Positions 45,125 through 56,509 of a DNA stretch of 64,000 nucleotides are shown here, piece after piece. The notes beneath the pieces were generated by a model. That model had not been told where the DNA came from, made no database searches, and saw only the letters and a list, made by a program, of their open reading frames with translations. The DNA comes from Ophioderma brevispina (taxonomy: Eukaryota; Echinodermata; Ophiuroidea; Amphilepidida; Ophiodermatidae), in assembly GCA_023653785.1 (NCBI GenBank), contig JAMKCH010035957.1, forward strand, positions 1 through 64,000, in the 5' to 3' direction. How positions within the stretch are numbered: position 1 is the stretch's first letter; the number at the start of each line of letters is the position of its first letter. Made by a program: the position numbers and the translations under genes.

Positions 45125-45424
45125 TTTTTTGGTTCATCATGTAACTAATGCTGTTATTCACTTTCAATGTTTGGAGCAACACACAACATTATCTGTGCGT
45201 TAGATTTACATAACGCCAAAAGTATTTGGGGTTTTCGCTTTCGAGCATATCAAAAAAACATAATGTCGGTTGCTGGCGCCTTTCTGATGGTGCGGATAAA
45301 TGAACCTTGTTGTGTGATCTTGCTGTTTGCCTTGTTGGAATATTGCTCCGTCATTGATATAATGACAAAAGTGTTAGTAGATAATTATTTTAGTGCATGA
45401 AGTTGTTCAGACTTTGTTCCCACT
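45125..45424. other. No gene seen
   Basis: AT-rich; open frames here are short and featureless. Confidence 0.5.
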
Positions 45425-45880
45425 GACAGTTCCCTAAACGGGGGCTGTCAGACGGCGGAGCCCCCTGTCAATTTTTTCGGGAAAGCTGTATTTAAAGAAC
45501 TAGTATCTCATGATGACTTGATGCAGTTTGCTTGTTGTAGATAGGCTCCGTTTTCAAGTTTATGAGCCTTTAAATGTGACTTTTTTACTTCGACATTTCA
45601 ATTTCAATATTTTTTTTAAATCTCCATATGGACTTAGTTCCTACTGGACAAGTTTCCTTAAATGGGGGCTGTACAGACGGCGCGAGCCCTGTCAATATTT
45701 TTTTGGGAAAGCTTATTTTAAAGAGCTCTATCTACTGCTGCAGTTCATAACTATGTAGGTGGCTACGTTTTCAAGTTACGAACTTTTCAAGTTGACTTTT
45801 ACTTCAACCTTTCTGTCATTCTTTCGAATAAAATCAAAATGGAATAAGTTCCTGTGACCAGTTCTTTAAATGTGCGAGCT
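45425..45880. repeat. Tandem duplication, about 220-bp unit
   Basis: GGGGGCTGTCAGACGGCG near 45,439 and GGGGGCTGTACAGACGGCG near 45,663 head two copies sharing GTCAAT, GGGAAAGCT, TTTAAAGA and CGTTTTCAAGTT. A third partial copy starts near 45,860. Confidence 0.85.
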
Positions 45881-45959
45881 TTCAATTGTCTTTAAGACAG
45901 TATCCATTGGCTGTATCCCGCTTGAGGACCTAGGTATTCCACCTTAAATGACCTCCACT

Positions 45960-46050
45960 AAATTTAAAAAAAAAATCTCCTTGCTTCTAATCAAATCTCC
46001 CTGATTCCAAGATCAAATCTCCCTGCCTGAATTCAAAAATCTCAATGTTG
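45960..46050. repeat. Short AATCTCCCTG repeat
   Basis: AAATCTCC-TTG/CTG recurs about every 25 bp in three to four copies. Confidence 0.7.
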
Positions 46051-46059
46051 GCAGCTCTG

Positions 46060-46500
46060 CAAAGGTCATTCAGGGGTCGGTATTTTTGGATAACTTGGCT
46101 CGCTCGCTTTTGACGTATGCGGAATGAGTTTAAGCTAGTCGGTGTAGGCATTTCACCGACTACAAGTTTTGTGGCCTAACATTTCGAGGGGTCATTTTGG
46201 GTCAAAGGTCAATCAAGGGGTTCGTTATCGGATAACTTGGGCTGGGCTTGGATATATGGATCAAGAGTTTTGGTTAGTGGTATAGTTTGACCGTACGAGT
46301 TTTGTGTGGTCACGTTTCGGGGGTCTTTGGAATCAAAGGTCATTCAGGGGTCATTTCGGTAGCTTGGCGTGCTTTTACTATGATATGACTTTGGTGTGGT
46401 GTCGGTAGAGTTTCGGCCGTACCACTTTTGTGTAGGGTCACGTTTTAGAGGGCGTTATTGTGGGGTCAAAGTCATGTTAGGGACATTAATTGGGTAACTA
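46060..46500 (+). repeat. GGTCA tandem array, about 4 units
   Basis: Units of about 130 bp carry GGTCAAAGGTCA-like words, a GGATAACTTGG segment and a CCGTAC-AGTTTTGTGTGGTCACG segment. A perfect GGGTCAAAGGTCA is at 46,199-46,211; others are degenerate. Confidence 0.85.
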
Positions 46501-46619
46501 TGGCCTGCGTTCATACCCATAGCTTTGGCGTATGGATATGAAGCACCCAGGGCGCTAATTAGCGTCGAAAAAAACATGCAGTATACTCATCTAGCGGGTT
46601 AAGTTGACTCAGCTAGTGG

Positions 46620-46900
46620 GAAATTAGGGGTCATTCAAGGCAAAAGGTTCAAATGGGGTAAACATTGAAGTGTGGTGTATGGAAATGAACTTGAGGGTGG
46701 TGGTTTGATTGTTGATTGCCACCAAATCTTAAAGGTCACAACAAGGTCTCACCCTCTGGGGCATTCAAGGTCAAAGGAGGTCAAATGGGGTAAACTTGAG
46801 TATCCAGGCAAACTTGTGGGTGGGGCGATTGTTGATGACGAAAATTTTATGCTCATGACAAAGACATCAGGGGTCGTTCAAGGTCAATGAACCGCAAAAC
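46620..46900 (+). repeat. Related CAAGGTCAAAGG tandem units
   Basis: Two to three units of about 130 bp with GGGTCATTCAAGG, GGTCAAATGGGGTAAAC and GATTGTTGATTG/GATGACG. It appears distinct from, but related to, the array just upstream. Confidence 0.75.
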
Positions 46901-48440
46901 CCGAGGGTTGAATGACAGGTGATCGCAAAGAAACACAGGTGATAGCCAATCCAAGGACTGCCCTAGTAAAATACTCATTAAAGAAACCACCGCGTCCAGA
47001 ACTATTATCCGGTATGCACAGAATGCCCTATATGGCCATATGCCTATTTGACACACCTCCAATGACCCTACTTACCTTGACCCACATGACAACCTTGCTT
47101 CCAAGTTAAGTTGTATAGCCACCAACCTTGCTCAAGATAACCATGGCCAAACCATGGGCCTCATTGTCAAGTGACCTTGTAATGGACCCTAACATGACCT
47201 GACCCACAACTTTGCTTCCCATAACATCCCAATTGATGGTTACTGCATCATTGATGACCACTGTTTTTACTTGGTTTCATTTTTGTTTTGTGGTACCATC
47301 AATTTGAATCTTGCACTACAACCGGCTTAGCTATGTTTTTTTTGAATTGTGTGGCAGGAATGGATCAACGGATACCACAGCGAACGGGATTAAGAAACAT
47401 TTAAAATGCTTCCCAATGAGAGCATTTACTGTGAAAAGTTATGTGAAAATAATCAGTTTGTTGAGAAGTTTGAAAAGTGCTCACTTCACAGATGAAAGTG
47501 ACCAGTACAGTAATATCCTAGATTACCGAAGATCATACCTCTAGGCAACTGTCAGGAACATCATGATGGTATCCATTTTGGGGATTAGTTTTTCCATCCT
47601 TCAGAAAGTTATCACCTTGGAAACTGATCCTCTGGAGAATTGGATAGGTAGGTGCCATTGGAAGCCTTAAATGTCAGCACGATTTAGTGTTCCTCATGGA
47701 TGGGCATTTTTCAATTTTTGATACAATTAATGCCCTATAAAACAACCTTGGCCTAATAGCTTTGGGGGTTGGGGGGGGGGTTGGGGGGGTGGGTGGGTTT
47801 TTTGTGGGTGGTGGTGGAGGGGGGGTTGGGGGTGGGTTTGTAGTATCTTGTCAAATTTCTGGCCAATACAGTCAACTTGCGAGTAATCTGTTTTATCACA
47901 ATAGAAACATGCGCCTAAAGTCTGTCATTGCCATCCATATAGCCTTTTTTTTTTCCCTTTTTTGGTAATCTTTTCTATCTAAACTTGTTTTTTTGTTTTT
48001 TCAATTCACCAAATTTATAGAAGCACTGCCTATTCCTTCATATAAGATGCATATTTGTACACAGTGTTACCTTTTTATTGTCGTCTGCCAAAGATGCGTC
48101 ATCGATGGACTTGATATTAACAAAATTGTTGACAAGCTTGTAGAAAAGATATTTTTGCTACTATAAGCAAAGTGACTTATAGCTCCATCATTCTGTCACC
48201 AAAGGTTTTTGAATGCTAAATTATTTGAATATAAACAGGCCACAATATATGACTTTTGTCAGTAGTGCAGGAAGCATGACCAGTCTAAACATCGTTCAAA
48301 CTTAAAAATGCTCAATCATGTTGTAATTTACGCCGCCATATTGTCCTCTTCATAAGGGGGATTCCAAAAATGTATAATTTGTACCATCTATGACCAACGG
48401 TTTTGGAGTTATGGTTACAATGGTAAAAAAAGCAGGCTAA
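46901..48440. other. No supported gene
   Basis: Contains a G-run patch with GGGGGTTGGGGGG at 47,762-47,845 (quadruplex-prone) and AATTGATGGTT / ACCATCAATT inverted words near 47,231-47,298. No domain-bearing ORF. Confidence 0.5.
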
Positions 48441-48446
48441 ATTTCC

Positions 48447-49192
48447 ATTGTACAGGTGTCAAACTCAGAAGTTGCTCAGTTTTGGTAAAAACATCTGCAA
48501 TGCATACTAATCATGTTATTCAACAAATAGATCATTGGTAACATAATCCAATTGTGTTGACCTTCTTTGACCCTTATCTTGTTAAGTAACCTTTAATATA
48601 ATCAAATTCTATAACCCGGGAGCTAACAGGAAAGGTATAGTTTTGTACTATCTGACACCGTAGAGTTAAGAGTTATAGCTAAAACAGCAAAATCAATACA
48701 AAGGGTCAATTTCAGATTGTTACAGGGGTCGAAATTTTAAAGTGCAATTAAAAAATGGTGCAATTAATTGATGGAGTTCATAGGATTAACATAAGGAGTA
48801 GTTTTGACTGTCTACAAGCTTAGTTACCAGATGTAGGGGGGCACAGAAGTCAACATCCATTGGCATTCATGGGGTCTTGACTCTTTGTTTCGCCTATTTT
48901 CTTAATCAAGCATTTTAGACACTCAACACTATTCTTTAATTTTATCCTATGAGCTCCACCAATAATTGCACCATTTTTTATCCTAATCGGAGCAACTTAA
49001 AAATTGACCCCTGTACACTGGAAATTGCCCTTGTTATTGATTTTTTTGCTGTTTTTAGCCTATAACTCTTAAACTTTACGTTGTGGATAGTATCAAACTA
49101 TCCCTTTCCTGAACCCTTGGTGGTTAGACAAATGACATTGTATACTTTTCAACATACTTGATCCGTTTAAAAAGTTGACACCTGTACAAATT
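48447..49192. repeat. Large inverted repeat
   Basis: Left arm 48,447-48,830 and right arm 48,905-49,192 are inverted copies. TGTACAGGTGTCAA pairs with TTGACACCTGTACA at the outer ends; AAAATGGTGCAATTA and AGTTATAGC-AAAACAGCAAAA-TC are shared inside. The left arm is about 80 bp longer. The spacer is about 75 bp. A foldback element or MITE is likely; no target-site duplication is visible. Confidence 0.8.
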
Positions 49193-49527
49193 TTTGTCTT
49201 GCCCCCTTCTCCTTAAGGCACCATTTGTGGCACTTAAAATTATGTTTCAGGGGTTCCTAGTCAGTCTGTCTACATTTTAATCAACTCAAACCTTTGGTAG
49301 CTTGAGATGTGTTTTACAAATGTCTGCTACTCCCTGGGCTATTACTTTTAGGGAGCCCTCTTTCATCATGAAAAATTTGCAATTATTTAAAATACATGTA
49401 TATGAATTGACTTAAGTTGGCCCTTGTCAAATTGAATTTGGCAATGATGTATTATCACTACTTTGCATGCACTTTAGCACTACACTTAACAATGTTATTT
49501 TGTAGATCTTCTGTATTTTATCTCCAG

Positions 49528-49694
49528 AGATGTGTACCAATTTTTCTATGGTATCTGTTCTCATCCTTCCCTTGTGCATTCTTCAGCATCTCTGGTAGCT
49601 GTTTGGGCAACGTCATTACCAAGTATGGCAGATCTACGCTGTTATTATTCTAGTCATGGGATTTATTGGCGCATCACAGGGGGCATTGTAACAA
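49528..49694 (+). CDS. TMEM170: TMEM170 exon 2
   Basis: TMEM170 proteins are small multi-pass membrane proteins linked to ER and nuclear-envelope shape. Acceptor TTATCTCCAG precedes the exon; donor is ACAA/GTGAGT. Translation in changing frames gives FLWYLFSS, ITKYGR, VIILVMGFIG and ITGGIVTS, which follow the family order (FLW-L-SS, KYGR, ILLMG-VG, IT-GI-TS). Three single-base losses are needed: near TTTTTCTATGG, after KYGRS (AC/GCT) and before ATCACA (GC/ATC). Each falls where the family is conserved, so sequencing errors are as likely as decay. The phase-1 donor joins exon 3 as ACA A/GT GCA = T-S-A, exactly the family's IVTSA. Exon 1 was not found upstream. Confidence 0.75.
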
Positions 49695-50425
49695 GTGAGT
49701 ACCTAGCTACAGGCAAGATTCAGGTTTTGTCCATTCAATGACATCAATGCTTTAACACACCCGTGACACACACATTGTAGGTTATTCCATTCCATGAAAG
49801 TTGGAACATAGTGGGATATCACATTTTGACATGTTATGAAGCTTTTTTACTGCTTGACCGTAATTGATTGCAGAATCTTGTATAAACTACAAATACACAG
49901 CCAGATTTTTCTTAAGATGTAACTTAGAGTTTAGGCTACTTCATGTTTACTCTTAGCGCTACACCATGGGTACCCTCTTGATGGATTGTTGATGCAGTAC
50001 CTACAACTAAGTACTTCCAAAGTACACAGGCCACTAGGTGCATAACAGCTATGTTTACTTAGCATCCTATAGTGTACTCTGTAGTTGCCTGCTAGGTGAC
50101 TTACATGTATACATGCAGGTGACCAGTAGTGGAGTACTACTTGGGAGTACCTTCACAGGTGCTCACTTCCCTACCAGCTCCCTAGTATGCAGCACTTTGG
50201 CACCTAGAGGGCACCAAACATTCCATTGTTGTTTACCCTTTTCTGATAATTTTAAGCTTAGTATCATATTGAGTTCAGCATCACCAAAACACCTATATAT
50301 GACATTTTGTGTGAAAATATATAATAATGCAGGTGACCAAAATGTAAAATTACTAAAATAATCACACACAGCTCAAATTGGGAGTACCCACATGGGTACT
50401 TCCCCATGGGGTGACTAGTGGTTAA

Positions 50426-50777
50426 AGGTGTAACGAGAGATTTCAAATCATCCTTATTTTCTGTGATATGTAGTGATTTCATATAGATTAGATACTCAAT
50501 AGATTCCTCATCTTTTATTTGCTAACAGAAATAACTTAAAATGAAAACAAAAGGCGATTTGTATATATGGTTATATTTCAATAGAAAACATAGGCTGAAT
50601 TTCTTATTTGCTCCTATACGAAATTAGGAATTTCACATTTTTTATACCAAAGAAACAGTTCTCAGCTTAATCCTTGCAGATGGGGATATTTTTGATATAA
50701 AGCTTTACAACAGTGTCAAAATCAGAATTTTCAAATTTTTTGGGGACACCTGTTATTTGAAATCTCTCGTTGCACCT
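50426..50777. mobile_element. 352-bp MITE with TTAA duplication
   Basis: Ends AGGTGTAACGAGAGATTTCA and, inverted, AGGTGCAACGAGAGATTTCA match at 22 of 23 positions when extended to AAT. TTAA flanks both ends (50,422-50,425 and 50,778-50,781). TTAA target sites are used by piggyBac and Kolobok superfamilies. No coding capacity. Confidence 0.8.
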
Positions 50778-51486
50778 TTAAGGTACTCTTTGTGTGTACC
50801 TAGGTGGATGATTACCCCCACTTTTCGGCGATGTGGTACTCGTGCAGGTGGGTACTCCGCGGCTACTTTACAGGTATTTCAAAGGCACTTCCATGGAGAA
50901 ATTGGTTGTGTAGCTTGGTTACCATGACAAAAATGCAAATGACATAGCTGCTAGCAAATAAGATGTAATTGGGATACCATGCATGGGTGTCATTTTGTGT
51001 CCCACATTACATATTGACATACATATGAAGGTGAAGATTATTCATCCAGTTGTGATAGATAATAATAAAATAAATTTAGCACCGGAACTCACTTACATTA
51101 CGCATGCTTGGAAAAAGTGGGGAATTTGAGAATGACATTCCCAGGAACTAGTGACAACACCTTGGCTCATCAGGCTGGTGACACACAGACCACTGCTATA
51201 CAGATCACCATTCCCTATGTAGCTGGGTTATCTGAAAGACTTTAGACTGACTCAGAGATTTCAAAATATTTTTTTTCTAATGCCAAGAAGATTAATCCTG
51301 AATGCAACCATGATAAAAGTGCAACCATGATAAACTCAGTGTAGTTTGGTGTTCCGTGCAATGTGATTTCTACTTTAAAATAATACCAGATGATCCACAA
51401 AAAGTAACATGAAACTGAATGCACTTTGTTTCGCATTAAAGTTGACCATTATGATTGATAGCTGGCATTATATTCATTACAATAGT

Positions 51487-51602
51487 AATTCCTGCATGTT
51501 TTGACATTAAAATTTATAAATAAAGCGGTTGCTATGTATTAGTGACAAATTCCTGCATGTTTTGACATTAAAATTACTTTATAAATAAAGCTGTTGCTAT
51601 AT
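51487..51602. repeat. Tandem duplication, about 61-bp period
   Basis: AATTCCTGCATGTTTTGACA begins at 51,487 and at 51,548; both copies end in TAAATAAAGC-GTTGCTAT. Confidence 0.9.
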
Positions 51603-51705
51603 AATTGCCACGTGGCAAAATTTCAAACTAAAAATTGTGTTACAATACTCAGTTGTTCATTTCACAAACTTGTGCACTTCAAAATACAAATATGTCAAGG
51701 TTATT

Positions 51706-51975
51706 GTGGTTATCATCCTAGACTTGGGAATTATTTCAGTAATTAGGTGAGCTGTTTCAAGTAGGGATATGCCAAGTTTATAATAATAGTGGTTATCATC
51801 CTAGACTTGGGAATTATTTCAGTAATTAGGTGAGCTGTTTCAAGTAGGGATATGCCAAGTTTATAATAATTGTGGTTATCATCCTAGGCTTGGGAATTAT
51901 TTCAGTAATTAGGTGAGCTGTTTCAAGTAGGGATATGCCAAGTTTATAATAATTGTGGTTATCATCCTAGACTTA
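51706..51975. repeat. 83-bp satellite, 3.2 copies
   Basis: GTGGTTATCATCCTAG starts at 51,706, 51,789, 51,872 and 51,955, an exact 83-bp period with almost no substitutions. It lies 80 bp upstream of TMEM170 exon 3 and recurs, degraded, at 56,021-56,300. Confidence 0.95.
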
Positions 51976-52056
51976 GGTATTTCCATTATTGTCTTTATTA
52001 ATTTCATACAAAAAGCCCGAGACTAACTAACTTGTGAATTCTTCTTTTTCACTCAG

Positions 52057-52187
52057 GTGCAATTATTGCTGGCTTGTTCAAAACAACATTTTTCAAGTTC
52101 TACCCAATGTATGCCATGGTGTGTGGCTGGGGACAAACAATCATGATGATATTGATATCATTTACAAGGATATTAGCAACATTGTGA
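52057..52187 (+). CDS. TMEM170: TMEM170 last exon
   Basis: After the acceptor TTTTTCACTCAG the frame reads AIIAGLFKTTFFKFYPMYAM, VCGWGQTIMMILISF and ends TRILATL with TGA at 52,185-52,187. The GQT motif and the C-terminal RILATL are what I recall for animal TMEM170A/B. The exon is intact, encodes the last membrane segment, and joins exon 2 in phase 1. I cannot say whether it is the A or B paralogue (invertebrates usually have one). A second, broken copy is at 56,369-56,509. Confidence 0.85.
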
Positions 52188-52885
52188 TGTGCTGAGGAGC
52201 AGGTTTTTGTAGCCTTTGCAAAATAACTTGGCCAAATATGCTATTTCATTTGAAGGTTTTATTTTCATGAAGAGAAAACACAAATTTTAGTTCTTCCAAA
52301 ATTTTAGTTTCAGAAGGATGAGTAATGGGGAATTTCATTATGTGTGTGTGTGTCAATTGTGGGTGAATTGTGGGTGAATGTAAATGCTGGCATTTATCTA
52401 TCAGTAAGTCACTGAGGCTTCATGGCATGACTTATTCCAATTATTCATTTCATACGGATATAGGTTTCAAATGGAATAGCACGTAAACAATCAAGGATGA
52501 TAATTTTAACAAACCTGCAACACATTTAAAGACTGTTTATTATGCATTCTACATATTAAGCCTAAATGAAGGCTGATTCCAGCTTGCATCAGTCCATTAG
52601 ATGTGTCATGACTAACATATTCAAAATACGAAGGATTCAACCTGGTCAGCTATGAAAGATCTACAGTACTATCATCAACCAGTACTGAAGCTACTGCTCT
52701 AGCTCTAAGCTACGAAATAGAGCTAAAATCTTTTTTATGCACATTCTGTAAGCATTTATGGATGACTGCTGATACTGTTACTGCTGGTATGTAATGATCA
52801 TGGTTCAACAGAGGGACTGCTACATAGTGAATCATCTACAGAGAGATTGCATAATTACTGACTCTGAGCCTAACAATTAAGCTCT
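52188..52885 (+). other. TMEM170 3' flank
   Basis: Probable 3' untranslated or downstream DNA, with a TG microsatellite and GTGAATTGTGGGTGAAT near 52,345-52,380. No clear AATAAA was found. It recurs with many indels at 56,510-57,170. Confidence 0.45.
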
Positions 52886-53796
52886 ATAGTGTGGTTTGAT
52901 ATGTCAATGAAACAGTTCCCGTAGGATTTTGGTGCTAAAGTTGATTTTCTTGCTGTTTTTCATTCAATAGGGACCAGACAGTCAGAAAATGATGGGGAGC
53001 AAATTTTCGGACTGTTTCCCCCTTCCTCAAGGGGGGAAATGTTACTACAGGGAAAATTTAAAATCGAGTCAAATTGTGTTTTAATGTACATTAACATGTT
53101 CGTCTCCTTATAAGGATTAGAAAAAGTATATATTTGCCTAGGTTCCGACCTTAAGTTAAGTGCTATAGCCCCATAATGGTTCAAGGTCATCCTGGGGTAT
53201 AAAATTTACCCCATGCTCAGATTTTGTTGAAACTGGTGATAAGTTGTTTGTATTGTCTCACAGGATTCAAAAATGTATTATTTTACAGTGTGTGACATTT
53301 GGTTGGCTAATTACATAGCAAAATGTCGAAAGGGTCTACATTGTCTATAGGGGGTCACCAGAACTTTCCCTGGATGTCACAATGGTATCAAAAAATCAAT
53401 TAAAATGCATTTTCTGTTTCAGTATGACACAAGGAATCTTTTGACACCACTTTCAACAACATCGGAGCATTTGTCCCCAGCGGGACCTTGAACCATTACG
53501 GGGCTATACTGCTTTAACTAAAGGTTGGAACCTAGGCAAATATATATTTTTTGTAACCCTTATGAGGAGACGAACGCATTAGTGTACATTAAAACACAAT
53601 TTGACTCGATTTTAAATTTTTCCCTGTTCTAACATTTCCCCCCTTGAAGAAGGGGGCATCAGTCCGAAATTTGCACCCCATAATTTTCTGACAGTTTAGG
53701 TCCTATTGAAACCCAAACAGCAACAAAATCAATTTTAGCATGAAAATCCTATGGGAATACACACCAACCCACACTACTATGGGGGTTAATCACCAG
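52886..53796. mobile_element. Foldback element F, copy 1 (complete)
   Basis: Arms 52,886-53,208 and 53,476-53,796 are inverted copies (about 320 bp each) around a 267-bp spacer. Shared words are AATTTAAAATCGAGTCAAAT, TTGCCTAGGTTCC, TATAGCCCC-TAATGGTTCA and AATTGATTTTGTTGCTGTTT-like sequence. No ORF is conserved between arms. Spacer and right arm recur at 54,480-55,115 and 58,002-58,645, and the left arm at 57,175-57,430. Confidence 0.8.
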
Positions 53797-54287
53797 AAGC
53801 ACAAAATTGATTTCACCAGTTACTGACCAGTGCAAATCAGTACATGCTTTTTTGGGGACTCTGGTATAAGGCTTGGGCAATGGTCTAAATTTGTACCTAT
53901 TGAAATACTGAAGAGTACAAAACACAGGTATCCGCCAGGGTTAATTTAATGAAATGTGCAAGTCAGCACACCCCATACCGAGTAACTGAAAGGTGTTTGT
54001 ACCAATGTTTGTGTATCTTGTTCTCTACTTGATATGAACGCCTGACACTTGCATTCACTTACCACCAAGTATCATGGGGAAAAAACTTGCAGTTTAGATT
54101 GTAGAAGCTATAATGCATATTGCAAAGCCTATAGACACAACTGTGCTAATATTAATGGTTAATCACTAAGCATCAGTTTTTTATCTCTATCTTGGGATAA
54201 AGATTGATTTGAAAGCTAAAATGTCAGGACAGCAATGGGAAAAATATAGCTTTTCATCTGATATACAAGTTCTACTTCTGGGAAATT
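53797..54287. repeat. Segment G, copy 1
   Basis: Downstream part of the repeated block, with CTTGTTCTCTACTTGATATG and TTTTTTATCTCTATCTTGGG. Copies lie at 55,120-55,935 and 58,646-59,600, both carrying insertion H, which is absent here. Confidence 0.8.
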
Positions 54288-54308
54288 AAAAAAAAAAAAA
54301 AAAAAAAA
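54288..54308. repeat. 21-base A run at a block junction
   Basis: An A run joins segment G to a truncated copy of element E. The other copy of G (59,600) continues without it, so the run marks a rearrangement or assembly join. Confidence 0.8.
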
Positions 54309-54479
54309 TCTGGGATCCCAATTCTAATTACAAGATCGCTTATTTTGTGATAAATACGCATTTTTTAGCAATCTCGTTCGCAGGTATAGTTTCCTAGACA
54401 ATTACCAACGTAACTGTGCAAAAATATCAAATTTTGAAAATTGGGGGCGCTCTTCAAAAAAAATGTGCTAATATTGCTT
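54309..54479. mobile_element. Element E, right-end fragment
   Basis: Matches the last 170 bp of E at 57,825-57,997 (AAGATCGCTTATTTTGTGAT, GGGGGCGCTCTTCAAAAAA) and ends at TTAA (54,480-54,483) at the same place in element F. Confidence 0.8.
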
Positions 54480-55115
54480 TAAGTTAAGTGCTATAGCCCC
54501 ATAATGGTTCAAGGTCATCCTGGGGTATAAAATTTACCCCATGCTCAGATTTTGTTGAAACTGGTGATAAGTTGTTTGTATTGTCTCACAGCATTCAAAA
54601 ATGTATTATTTTACAGTGTGTGACATTTGGTTGGCTAATTACATAGCAAAATGTCGAAAGGGTCTACATGGTCTATAGGGGTCACCAGAACTTTCCCTGG
54701 ATGTCACAATGGTATCAAAAAATCAATTAAAATGCATTTTCTGTTTCAGTATGACACAAGGAATCTTTTGACACCACTTTCAACAACATCGGAGCATTTT
54801 ACCCCCAGCGTGACCTTGAACCATTACGGGGCTATACTGCTTTAACTAAAGGTTGGAACCTAGGCAAATATATATTTTTTGTAACCCGTATGAGGAGACG
54901 AATGCGTTAGTGTACATTAAAACACAATTTGACTCGATTTTAAATTTTTCCTTGTTCTAACATTTCCCCCCTTGAAGAAGGGGGCATCAGTCCGAAATTT
55001 GCACCCCATCATTTTCTGACAGTTTAGGTCCTATTGAAACCCAAACAGCAACAAAATCAATTTTAGCATGAAAATCCTACGGGAATACACACCAACCCAC
55101 ATACTATGGGGGTTA
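54480..55115. repeat. Foldback element F, copy 2 (spacer and right arm)
   Basis: Nearly identical to 53,151-53,796, with few differences, in contrast to copy 3. The left arm is missing. Confidence 0.85.
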
Positions 55116-55291
55116 ATCACCAGCAGCACAAAATGATTTCACCAGTTTACTGACCAGCGCAAATCAGTACATGCTTTTTTTTGGACTCTGGTATAAGGCT
55201 TGGGCAATGGTCTAAATTTATATCTATTGAAATTACTGAAGAGTACAAAACACAGGTATCCGCAAGGGTTATTAATGAAATGTGCAAGTCA

Positions 55292-55681
55292 GCTTGTTTG
55301 ACCCCATGCATTTTCTCTTTTATTTTTAGAGCATTTTCAGCAATGGCGACAACAATTTTGACAACCTCATATAAGTAAGACGTGCAAGACCTATTACCTC
55401 CGCAAAATCATAAAAATCCATTGCGGGAATCTTGCCATATAGGCCTACAAAGTCAATTTGTATGTTTAGCGCCCCCTATATGCCTATTTTCCCTAGAAAG
55501 ACGTGTAAAACTAGATTTTGATGAAAAATCATATTTGCCCGCAATGAATTCCATCAAATTTCACAGGATGTATTTAGTGACATAAATACTCTAACTTAGT
55601 TGTCAAAAGTGTGTCCGCCATTGAATAGTTTGTTTGTTTATTCTCGTTTTGTCATAATAAATAGACTTTCAAACACCTTTG
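55292..55681. mobile_element. Insertion H, copy 1
   Basis: 390 bp absent from the equivalent site in block copy 1 (near 53,960), flanked by AAGTCA at 55,286-55,291 and 55,682-55,687. Ends are GCTTGTTTGAC and, inverted, CAAAGGTGTTTGAA; in the second copy of H both ends read CAGCTGTTT. No ORF. An internal inverted pair CCATTGCGGGA / GCCCGCAATG is seen. Confidence 0.7.
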
Positions 55682-56368
55682 AAGTCACACCCCCTACCGG
55701 TAACTGAAGGTGTTTTGGTACGTATTTTGTGTATCGTGTTCTCTACTTGATATGAACGCCTACACTTGCATTCCACTTACACCAAGTTCTGGGGAAAAAC
55801 TTTGCATTTTGATTGTAGAGCTATATGCATATTGGGCAAAGCTATAGACACTACTGTGCTCAGATTAAAAGGGTTAACACTAAGCATCGTTTTTTATCTC
55901 TATCTTTGGATAAAGTTGATTTGAAAGCTAAAATTTCAAACTAAAAATTGGTTTCAATCTCAGTTGTTCATTTCATGCACAAACTTGTGCACTCTTCAAA
56001 TACAAATATGTCAAGTTATTGTGGTTATCATCCTAGACTTGGGATTATTTCAGTAATTAGGTGAGCTGTTTTCAAGTAGGGATAATGCCAAGTTTATAAT
56101 AATTGTGGTTATCATCCTAACTTGGAATTATTTCATAATTAGGTTAGGCTGGTTCAGTATGATAATCCAAGTTATAATAATATTGTGTTTATCATCCAGA
56201 TTGGGAATTATTTCAGTAATTAGGTGAGCTGTTTCAAGTAGGGATATGCCAAGTTTATAATAATTGGTGGGTTATCATCCTACGACTTAGGTATTTCCTT
56301 CTTGTCTGTTTACTTTCATACCACAAAAGCCCGAGACTACTATGTGAATTCTTCTTCTTTTTCACTCG
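55682..56368. repeat. Block copy: segment G, satellite, intron end
   Basis: 55,682-55,935 repeats segment G; near 55,940 it joins the equivalent of 51,625, and 56,021-56,300 is a degraded copy of the 83-bp satellite. Many single-base indels against the first copy. Confidence 0.8.
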
Positions 56369-56509
56369 GTGCAATTATTGCTGGCTTGTTCAAAACAACA
56401 TTTTTCATTCACGTTCTATCTACCCCATGTATGCCATGGTAGTGTGCTGGGGACAAACAATCATAGGATATTGATATCATTTTACAAGATAATTAGCAAA
56501 CGATTGTGA
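56369..56509 (+). pseudogene. Second copy of TMEM170 last exon, broken
   Basis: Starts GTGCAATTATTGCTGGCTTG and ends AACGATTGTGA like the exon at 52,057-52,187, but the acceptor reads CACTCG (A lost), extra bases occur after TTTTTCA, and several one-base indels destroy the frame. It is either a decayed tandem duplicate or a poorly polished copy of the same exon from the other haplotype. Confidence 0.75.

Larger units (their letters stand above)
49695..52056 (+). other. TMEM170 intron 2
   Basis: GTGAGT at 49,695 and TTTTTCACTCAG ending at 52,056 bound 2,362 bp. It holds a TTAA-flanked MITE, a 55-bp duplication and an 83-bp satellite. The GTACT-rich stretch 50,000-50,420 is otherwise unexplained. 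Confidence 0.7.
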
